A DNA stretch of 17,059 bases from an uncultured Prevotella sp. (lineage in GTDB: Bacteria; Bacteroidota; Bacteroidia; Bacteroidales; Bacteroidaceae), in assembly GCA_900551985.1 (NCBI GenBank), contig URYG01000047.1, forward strand, positions 1-17,059, in the 5' to 3' direction. A program made the translations under genes and the position numbers. The notes beneath the pieces are model-generated. The model was not told the origin of the DNA, made no database searches, and saw only the letters and a list, made by a program, of their open reading frames with translations. Each line of letters starts with the position of its first letter. Position 1 is the first letter of the stretch. Below, one piece after another: positions 7,536-14,314 of this stretch.

Positions 7536-7543
7536 TATCTTTG
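7536..7543 (+). promoter_or_regulatory. Predicted promoter -7 element for GH5
   Basis: TATCTTTGCAGC matches TAnnTTTG. Transcription would start near 7548. This rules out the longer open frame beginning at 7497 and makes the ATG at 7560 nearly leaderless, so it favours the GH5 start at 7587 with a leader of about 39 nt. No clear -33 element is seen. Confidence 0.75.
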
Positions 7544-7586
7544 CAGCGACAATCGAAAAATGGTAAATCTAAAAAAGACTTATAAC

Positions 7587-9008
7587 ATGAATCAGAGAAA
7601 AATTGTTCTATCGCTCATCCTGGCGATGTTTTCCATGGTGGGAAATGCGGCTGATCATGCCGATGGAAACGCCGGCGGCCATCTTCCAGCACTGCATGTG
7701 GAAGGGAAGGACCTGAAGGATGCTACCGGTAAGAAGGTGGTGCTGCATGGTGTGATGGATACGCCCAACCGTTACTTCAACGGATGGAGATGGCAGCAGT
7801 GGAAGGCGGATTATTCGGAGGCTGATATCCAGCCTTGTCTGGAGTATTTTTCCAAAGAGTTTTCTGCCATTACCGATAAGGAGCAGGGAGCCTACTGCAC
7901 CGTGTTCCGTCTGCACATGGACCCCTGCTGGACCAATGACCCGACGAAGAAGGCAGAGAGCGAGGCTGACATCTCGGCGTTCAGCATGGCGCGTTACCGC
8001 CTCTATCTCCAGAAGCTTTATATCCCTCTGATCAAGGATGCCATTGCTCATGGACTCTACGTCATCGTTCGTCCGCCGGGTGTCTGCCCGCAGAACATCA
8101 GCGTAGGAGACAAGTATCAGCGTTATTTGAAAGCCGTGTGGAAAGCTTTTGCCGCCGATGAATACATTCAGCAGAATTCGGGATTGATATCCATCGAACT
8201 AGCCAATGAACCCGTGAAAGTTCATCTTGCGGATGGTAAGGATTCTGATACAGCCCTCCGCGATTTCTTCCAACCCGTGGTAGATGAGATCAGAGCTGCC
8301 GGTTTCAAGGGCATCATCTGGGTGCCGGGTGCCGGATATCAGAGTCAGTATCAGAACTATGAAAATTACCCGATCGTTGATAGCGAGGATAATTTTTCGT
8401 ATGCGGTACATGTCTATTCCGGCTGGTATGGAGCGAGTGACAAGCAATGTGATCATGAGGCGTTTATCAGGCAGTTTCAGAAACAGGTGCCTATGGTGAC
8501 CAGCAAACCGATTATGGTGACAGAGATAGACTGGAGCCCGGAAGATCCCGACAAGGCTAGCGAAGGTCACTACAATGAGTGGGGCCAGTGGACGCAGCCT
8601 AACCTGGGCAGTTGGGCAACAGCCTCTACCTCGAAATGGGGACTTGCCTGGAAAGCGGTACACGATCATTTTGGCAATATCGGTATGACCCTGACTCATC
8701 CGCAAGAGTATTTTGATATAGATGAGTATCTGAAGAGTGGAAAGGTGGTGCCTGGTTTTCAGAATGCCAAGGCTCACGGGCTCTTTGAGGAATGCTGTGG
8801 TTATGCTTGTATGAACTGGTATCAGGAATGGTATCTGCAACAGAATGCTACGGGTATTGAATCCATAGCCAATGGCGCAGACGTGAAATACACCTATTAT
8901 TATAATATGCAAGGCCAAGAGGTGGACAAACCGCTAAAAGGTTTTTATATTGTAAAACAAGTGTTAAATGACGGAAAAATCCGTTCACGAAAGGTTTGTT
9001 ACGAATAA
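7587..9008 (+). CDS. Secreted GH5 glycoside hydrolase (endo-glycanase)
   Basis: 473 residues from the ATG at 7587. This start was chosen because a signal peptide begins there (MNQRKIVLSLILAMFSMVGNAA) and the predicted promoter lies just upstream; the frame is open further upstream but that part would not be transcribed. The body is a GH5 (clan A) TIM barrel: HVEGKDLKDATGKKVVLHGV at the entry strand, VIVRPPG, ISIELANEP with acid/base E208, HVYSGWYG with H275 and Y277, and MVTEIDWSP with nucleophile E313. GH5 enzymes cut internal beta-1,4 bonds in glucan, mannan or xylan with retention. Subfamily is uncertain; the GH43 and tandem-SusC context favours a xylan-acting group such as GH5_21, but this is a guess. 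Residues from about 425 onward form a short tail (YYYNMQGQEVDKPLKGFYIVK) resembling C-terminal sorting-type domains of Prevotella proteins. It is followed by susC, which has its own promoter. Confidence 0.88.
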   Translation: MNQRKIVLSLILAMFSMVGNAADHADGNAGGHLPALHVEGKDLKDATGKKVVLHGVMDTPNRYFNGWRWQQWKADYSEADIQPCLEYFSKEFSAITDKEQGAYCTVFRLHMDPCWTNDPTKKAESEADISAFSMARYRLYLQKLYIPLIKDAIAHGLYVIVRPPGVCPQNISVGDKYQRYLKAVWKAFAADEYIQQNSGLISIELANEPVKVHLADGKDSDTALRDFFQPVVDEIRAAGFKGIIWVPGAGYQSQYQNYENYPIVDSEDNFSYAVHVYSGWYGASDKQCDHEAFIRQFQKQVPMVTSKPIMVTEIDWSPEDPDKASEGHYNEWGQWTQPNLGSWATASTSKWGLAWKAVHDHFGNIGMTLTHPQEYFDIDEYLKSGKVVPGFQNAKAHGLFEECCGYACMNWYQEWYLQQNATGIESIANGADVKYTYYYNMQGQEVDKPLKGFYIVKQVLNDGKIRSRKVCYE

Positions 9009-9023
9009 CAAACTATTTGATAC
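9008..9023 (+). promoter_or_regulatory. Candidate HTCS operator upstream of susC
   Basis: ACAAACTATTTGATAC matches the GH5-upstream motif in 12 of 16 bases and, like both other copies, ends exactly 31 nt before a TATCTTTGCAGC element. Its first base is the last base of the GH5 stop codon. A second GCAAAG copy begins 21 nt downstream of the first. It is the weakest of the three by sequence but the spacing is exact. Confidence 0.5.
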
Positions 9024-9054
9024 ATGTCGCAAAGGCTCTTTATGGATAAAGACG

Positions 9055-9062
9055 TATCTTTG
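9055..9062 (+). promoter_or_regulatory. Predicted promoter -7 element for the susC-susD-susC operon
   Basis: TATCTTTGCAGC matches TAnnTTTG and is identical over 12 bases to the GH5 promoter element. Transcription would start near 9067, leaving an untranslated leader of about 117 nt before the ATG at 9184. It gives the transport genes a promoter separate from that of GH5. Confidence 0.75.
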
Positions 9063-9097
9063 CAGCCGTTTGAAGAATAACTGGCTATTGGAAATGG

Positions 9098-9123
9098 CAA
9101 TTAGCAACAACAATTAGCAATAA
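9098..9123 (+). repeat. Tandem 13-nt repeat in the susC leader
   Basis: CAATTAGCAACAA is followed directly by CAATTAGCAATAA (12 of 13 identical). It lies in the predicted untranslated leader of the susC transcript. It may be a protein or RNA binding site or simple slippage; function unknown. Confidence 0.6.
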
Positions 9124-9183
9124 ACTCTAAAGAATTAAAACATAAATCAAAATGAATAGAACATGATTGAACAAGTGTTAACA

Positions 9184-12100
9184 ATGAAACGGACAGCAGC
9201 CTTATGCTTGGTGGGTGCTTTCTGCAGCTTGAATGCTCAGGCTCAGAAGATCCAGGTCAAGGGTAATCTTGTTGACGGAACAGGTGAACCTCTGATAGGT
9301 GCAACTGTTAAGGTAAAGGGAAATGCCGGTGTCGGTGCGGTCACCGACTTTGATGGTAACTTCATCATCAGTGTTCCTTCTGAGAATTCTACCCTCGTAT
9401 TTACATACGTAGGTATGAAGACCAAGGAAGTGAAGGTAGGCAAGAAGAGAGAGCTCAAGCTTACCCTTGAAGACGACAACGCCATCGGTGAAGTCGTAGT
9501 GGTTGGTTACGGCCAGCAGAAGAAGGCATCCGTTGTAGGTGCCATCACCCAGACCACGGGTAAGGTACTGGAGCGAGCAGGTGGTGTTTCTGACATCGGT
9601 TCTGCCCTGACGGGTAATCTGCCAGGTGTGATTACATCATCTTCATCAGGTATGCCTGGTGATGAGGATCCAAAGATCGTGATTCGTGGTGTGAGCTCCT
9701 GGAACTCTTCCGACCCTCTCGTTCTGGTAGATGGTATCGAGCGCCCTATGTCGAGTGTGGATATCCACTCTGTGCAGTCTATCTCTGTATTGAAGGATGC
9801 TTCTGCCACCGCCGTTTATGGTGTGAAGGGTGCGAATGGTGTCATCCTGATTACCACCAAGCGTGGTACTGAAGGCAAGGCTAAGATTTCTGCCAGTGCA
9901 AGCTCTGCTATCAAGCTGGTGTCTAAGTTGCCTGAGACCTACGGTTCAGCCGATGCGCTCTATTATGTGAACCAGGCTATCAAGCATGAGTTGGGACTCT
10001 CTCCTTCAAGCTGGGGCGATATCCGCTCTACCGACTTCATCAACAACTATAATGCTCCTGCAGGCAGTATCGATCCGGAGACCGGATTGCTGATGAGCGA
10101 GCGTTATCCGGATGTAGATTGGCAGAAGGAACTCTTCAAGGACTACGCAATGTCTTACAATGCCAATGTGAACATCGCAGGTGGTACCAAGGCTGTGAAA
10201 TACTATGCAGCCATCGACTATCAGCATGAGGGTGACCTCTTCCGCGAGTGGGAGAACAATCGTGGTTATACCAGTGGTTACGGATTCAACCGTATCAACG
10301 TTCGTTCCAACCTCGACTTCCAGCTCACCAAGACTACCACGCTGAAGGCAAACCTTTCGGGTAGCCATGGTATCCGCAAGTCACCTTATGGCTTGGAGAA
10401 AGGCTCATGGGCTGAGACCCAGCTCTGGCAGGCAGCTTACTCTGCACCACATGATACCTTCCTGCCACAGTATAGCGATGGTGTTTGGGGTTATTTCCCT
10501 AAAGATCCGCAAGGCTCTCCTAACTCTGTGACCAATCTTGCACTTCAGGGTGAGCAGTCAACCACCACAACCCGTATCAACACTGACTTTACGCTCGAGC
10601 AGGATCTTTCCTTTATTACAAAGGGATTGAAGGCATCTGCCCTCGTATCTTGGGACAACGTGTTTGTGGAGGCAAGCCGAGGTATCAACGACCTTGACCA
10701 TGCTGCCCAGTATAAGTATATCGACCCTATAACGGGTGAGGTAACCTATAAGCAGAAGCCAGGCGGTAAAAATAACTTTGATTTTGTGGAGACCATCGCA
10801 TGGAAGACAGATGCGGGTGCGCTCAACAACAATCTTACCCAGCGTAACCTCTTCTATCAGGCACAGCTCTATTGGGGACGCAAGTTCGGTCAGCACGATG
10901 TAACCGCCATGGGGGTGTTCAACCGCTCTGAGCGTGCAACAGGTTCTCAGTTTACCAACTACCGTGAGGATTGGGCATTCCGTACCACCTATAATTATGC
11001 CGACCGCTACATGCTCGAGTATAATGGTGCCTACAACGGTTCTGAGAAGTTCTCCAAGGACAACCGTTTCGCCTTCTTCAATTCAGGTGCTATCGGTTGG
11101 AACGTAGCCAACGAGAAATGGTTCAAGCCAGTGGCTGAGACAAAGGTATTCGGCAGAAACCTGGTTGACATCCTCAAGCTTCGCTACTCTTATGGTGAGA
11201 TTGGTGAGGATAATGTATGGGAGCGCTGGCTCTACCAGACCACCTGGGCTTACGGTGGCAAGACACACCTTGACTCAACCAACCCAGGCAACGAGTCTAT
11301 TTATACCTGGTATAAGGAAGCGAAGGTAGGTAACCCAGATATCCACTGGGAGAAGGCAATCAAGCAGAACTTCGGTATCGACTATGCTTTCCTCGGTGGT
11401 CTCGTAGCCGGTTCGCTTGAATTCTTCAGCGAGAAGCGTTCAGACATCATGATTGCCGGCAGCAGCCGTTCGGTGCCTTTCTATTTCGGTGCTTCTGCTC
11501 CTTACATGAACAAGGGTAGAACCAAGACCACAGGTTATGAGCTTGAAGTTCGACTGAAGTATGACTTTGCCAACGGTATCCATGCCTATGCCAACATGAA
11601 CATGACTCATGCCAAGAATGTGGTTACCGAGCATGATGACCCAGTGATGCTTCCTTCATATCAGAAGAACGTGGGATACTCTATCGGACAGGCAAAGAGC
11701 TATCTCGACAATGGTACTGCACAGTCTTGGGATGATGTCATCGCCATGACTCCTCACAATACCAACGACAACCAGAAGTTGCCAGGTCAGTATATCATTA
11801 CCGACTTCAATGGTGATGGTGTGATTGATACCAATGATAGTGCGCCTTATGGCTTTACAGGTACTCCTCAGAATACCTACAATGCCACTATCGGTATTGA
11901 CTACAAGGGATTCAGTATCTATGCACAGTTCTATGGTGTAACCAATGTGAGCCGCTATGTAGCATTCAACTCACTGCCTAAGCCATATCTTCACACGGTG
12001 TTCAAGGAGGGTGCTCACTGGTCAACCTCAACTCCAGACGGTATTCCTTCACTCCGCATGAACTCTACTCCAAGTTACTATGAGGGTACCCGCTTCCTCT

Positions 12101-12336
12101 ACGATGGCTCATTCTGCCGCTTGAAGAACCTGGAGGTGGCTTATACCTGGAACGGTGGATGGATCAAGAGTCTCGGTCTCTCTATGTTGAAGGTTTATGT
12201 AAATGGTAACAACCTCTTCCTCTGGACGGATATGCCTGACGACCGTGAGTCGAACTTCGCAGGTACAGGTCTTGCTTCTCAGGGTGCCTACCCAACAATG
12301 AAGCGTATCAACTTCGGTTTCAAGTTAGAGTTGTAA
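9184..12336 (+). CDS. susC: SusC-type TonB-dependent outer-membrane oligosaccharide transporter
   Basis: 1050 residues from the ATG at 9184, which gives a clean signal peptide (MKRTAALCLVGAFCSLNAQAQ). An in-frame ATG at 9163 would add 7 residues and cannot be excluded. Domains: carboxypeptidase-D-like N-terminal domain (about 24-98; GNLVDGTGEPLIGATVKVKG, TDFDGNFIISV), Ton-box-like VVVVGYGQQKKASVVGAI (about 104-121), plug (about 120-230; NLPGVITSSSSG, VIRGVSSWNSSDPLVLVDGIERP, NGVILITTKRG), then a 22-strand-type beta barrel ending in an aromatic/hydrophobic C-terminus (INFGFKLEL). A D-x-N-G-D-G-x-I-D loop (from D874) typical of SusC proteins may bind calcium. The family imports oligosaccharides held under a SusD lid, using energy from TonB-ExbBD. 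It is 28 nt upstream of susD and likely in one operon. Position and order match XusA of Prevotella xylan loci, so xylo-oligosaccharides are the best guess for cargo. The symbol is a family name. Confidence 0.95.
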   Translation: MKRTAALCLVGAFCSLNAQAQKIQVKGNLVDGTGEPLIGATVKVKGNAGVGAVTDFDGNFIISVPSENSTLVFTYVGMKTKEVKVGKKRELKLTLEDDNAIGEVVVVGYGQQKKASVVGAITQTTGKVLERAGGVSDIGSALTGNLPGVITSSSSGMPGDEDPKIVIRGVSSWNSSDPLVLVDGIERPMSSVDIHSVQSISVLKDASATAVYGVKGANGVILITTKRGTEGKAKISASASSAIKLVSKLPETYGSADALYYVNQAIKHELGLSPSSWGDIRSTDFINNYNAPAGSIDPETGLLMSERYPDVDWQKELFKDYAMSYNANVNIAGGTKAVKYYAAIDYQHEGDLFREWENNRGYTSGYGFNRINVRSNLDFQLTKTTTLKANLSGSHGIRKSPYGLEKGSWAETQLWQAAYSAPHDTFLPQYSDGVWGYFPKDPQGSPNSVTNLALQGEQSTTTTRINTDFTLEQDLSFITKGLKASALVSWDNVFVEASRGINDLDHAAQYKYIDPITGEVTYKQKPGGKNNFDFVETIAWKTDAGALNNNLTQRNLFYQAQLYWGRKFGQHDVTAMGVFNRSERATGSQFTNYREDWAFRTTYNYADRYMLEYNGAYNGSEKFSKDNRFAFFNSGAIGWNVANEKWFKPVAETKVFGRNLVDILKLRYSYGEIGEDNVWERWLYQTTWAYGGKTHLDSTNPGNESIYTWYKEAKVGNPDIHWEKAIKQNFGIDYAFLGGLVAGSLEFFSEKRSDIMIAGSSRSVPFYFGASAPYMNKGRTKTTGYELEVRLKYDFANGIHAYANMNMTHAKNVVTEHDDPVMLPSYQKNVGYSIGQAKSYLDNGTAQSWDDVIAMTPHNTNDNQKLPGQYIITDFNGDGVIDTNDSAPYGFTGTPQNTYNATIGIDYKGFSIYAQFYGVTNVSRYVAFNSLPKPYLHTVFKEGAHWSTSTPDGIPSLRMNSTPSYYEGTRFLYDGSFCRLKNLEVAYTWNGGWIKSLGLSMLKVYVNGNNLFLWTDMPDDRESNFAGTGLASQGAYPTMKRINFGFKLEL

Positions 12337-12364
12337 ACAGCGTTAATATAACACATTATTTATT

Positions 12365-14266
12365 ATGACAAGAATAATTTCTAAATATAAGTCTGCCTGC
12401 CTGGCGTTGGCATTGGGATGTTCTCTCGCCATGACCACCAGCTGTACAGACTATCTTGACAAGTCACCAGAATCGGATGTATCTGCAGAGGCTGCTTTCA
12501 AGAATTTCAAGAATTTCCAGGGCTTTACAGAGGAGCTTTATCTCTGTATTCCTGACTTCACCAAGAGTTACTGGAACACGTCCTGGAACTGGGGTGAGGA
12601 TGATATCCCAGCTGTGGGTATCAACTATATGATGAACTACAAGGTTGACCAGGGTGACTTCTGGGGCTGGCAGTATGAGTTCGACGGATGGCACGCATGC
12701 TTCATGGACCAGAGTGATACGTTTGATCCTCTTGCTCCTGAAGGCCGTTTCAAGCGTGGTCTCTGGAAGGCTGCATGGTATGGCATCCGTAAGGCAAATC
12801 TGGGTCTGGAGAATATGGACCTGATGACCGCTGCCACCCAGGAGGAGAAGAACACCATCAAGGGTCAGTTGCTCTTCTTCCGTGGATGGCTTCATTTCCA
12901 GCTGATGCAGTATTTCGGCGGTCTGCCATATATTGATCATACTGTAGCTGCCGACCAGCCAATGACTCTTCCTCGTGAAAGCTGCCAGGCATGTGCCGAG
13001 AAGGCTGCTAAAGACTTCCGTGAGGCTGCAGAACTTCTGCCTATCGACTGGGACAAGTCTCCTGTAGGTCGCAATACATTAGGCAAGAATGGCTTCCGCA
13101 TCAACAAGATTACAGCACTAGCCTATGAAGGTAAAACACTCTTGTGGGCAGCTTCTCCACTGGTGAAGAACTGCGATGACAAGATGAATGTAAACGGCAA
13201 TGCCAGCACCTACGATTACGATACCAACTATGCACAGCAGGCTGCTGAGGCTCTTGGCGAACTCCTTACTCTTGTAGAGACGGGTCAGACTCAGTACAAG
13301 CTGGTCGATTTTGCTGATTACTCAGACCTGTTCTATACCTGGAACAAGAACATGCTTCCTCCAGGCTCTACTGAGAATATTCTCCGTGATATTCCAACCG
13401 ATGCATGGCAGAACTCTCACTACGGAGTGTTCACCGAGTTTGGCGGTCAGATTCTTACAGGTGGTAAGATTTTCTCGCAGCCTACAGCCAACTACGTAAA
13501 CTATTATGGTATGGCGAATGGTCTTCCTCTCGATGACCCTGAGTCTGGCTTCGATCCAACCCATCCTTGGAAGAACCGTGACCCACGTTTCTATCACGAC
13601 ATCGTATATGATGGAGTAAAGGTGGTAGAGGGAACCATCGAGCCGGATGCCAACCGATATGCCAACCTCTATACAGGAGGTACCTATCGTGATGACATCA
13701 ACGAGAGCCGCACAGGTTACCTGCTCTATAAGTTCATTCCTATGATCGCCAACAACTATGATATGGGTAGTACTTATAACAAGCTGTACATTGATGTGCC
13801 TTACCTGCGTCTTGCCGACTGTTATCTGATGTATGCCGAGGCTTGTGCAGCCGTAGGTGGAGCCACCGTTTCAGCCAAGTGCTCACTCACAGCTCTCGAT
13901 GCAGTGAACAAGATTCGCGAGCGTGCCGGAGTAGCAGACGTTGCAGCCAAGTTTAGCGGCAACAAGGACAAGTTCATGGATGAGGTTCGCCGCGAGCGTG
14001 CCGTAGAGCTTGCTTTCGAAGGTCACCGTTTCAACGACCTGCGTCGCTGGTTGCTTCTCGACAAGGCACCTTACAACATCAAGACCTCTCAGGAGTTTGT
14101 ACGTGCAGGCAAGTTTGATCCAAAGAATCCACAGGACACCGAGGTTTCCGGTTTCAAGGAGAAGACCATTCTTACCCGCAACTTCACAAGCAAGCACTGG
14201 TGGATGCCTCTGAAGAAGAAAGACACCAGTATCTATCCTGAGATGTTCCAGAATCCAGGTTGGTAA
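12365..14266 (+). CDS. susD: SusD-type surface glycan-binding lipoprotein
   Basis: 633 residues. A lipoprotein signal ends at C27 (LAMTTSCTDYLDKSP), so the mature protein is lipid-anchored and, as in the family, displayed on the outer surface. The N-terminal SusD-like domain starts right after it (ESDVSAEAAFKNFKNFQGFTEELY). The helical repeat core shows ATQEEKNTIKGQLLFFRGWLHFQLMQYFGGLPYIDH, and the C-terminal RagB/SusD signature is ERAVELAFEGHRFNDLRRW near residue 550, ending in PLKKKD...YPEMFQNPGW. The protein binds the polysaccharide or its oligosaccharides and acts as a hinged lid on the SusC barrel. It starts 28 nt after susC and 48 nt before the second susC, with no terminator in either gap, so the three genes are likely one transcript. 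It contains many Trp and Tyr residues, as expected for carbohydrate stacking. The symbol is a family name. Confidence 0.95.
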   Translation: MTRIISKYKSACLALALGCSLAMTTSCTDYLDKSPESDVSAEAAFKNFKNFQGFTEELYLCIPDFTKSYWNTSWNWGEDDIPAVGINYMMNYKVDQGDFWGWQYEFDGWHACFMDQSDTFDPLAPEGRFKRGLWKAAWYGIRKANLGLENMDLMTAATQEEKNTIKGQLLFFRGWLHFQLMQYFGGLPYIDHTVAADQPMTLPRESCQACAEKAAKDFREAAELLPIDWDKSPVGRNTLGKNGFRINKITALAYEGKTLLWAASPLVKNCDDKMNVNGNASTYDYDTNYAQQAAEALGELLTLVETGQTQYKLVDFADYSDLFYTWNKNMLPPGSTENILRDIPTDAWQNSHYGVFTEFGGQILTGGKIFSQPTANYVNYYGMANGLPLDDPESGFDPTHPWKNRDPRFYHDIVYDGVKVVEGTIEPDANRYANLYTGGTYRDDINESRTGYLLYKFIPMIANNYDMGSTYNKLYIDVPYLRLADCYLMYAEACAAVGGATVSAKCSLTALDAVNKIRERAGVADVAAKFSGNKDKFMDEVRRERAVELAFEGHRFNDLRRWLLLDKAPYNIKTSQEFVRAGKFDPKNPQDTEVSGFKEKTILTRNFTSKHWWMPLKKKDTSIYPEMFQNPGW

Positions 14267-14314
14267 TAGAGTGTGAATCAAGAAAACAATTAAAAGAATA
14301 AAGAAGAAAAAATT

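Noticed and set aside
7497..7586. Upstream extension of the GH5 frame to a start at 7497 or 7560.
   Set aside because: The extension crosses the predicted promoter (7536-7543) and operator, and it would place about 30 or 9 residues before a complete signal peptide starting at 7587.
9503..9510. TTGGTTAC, the right half of the operator motif, inside susC.
   Set aside because: It encodes the conserved Ton-box-like VVGYG segment, lacks the GCAAAG half, and no TAnnTTTG element follows 31 nt downstream.
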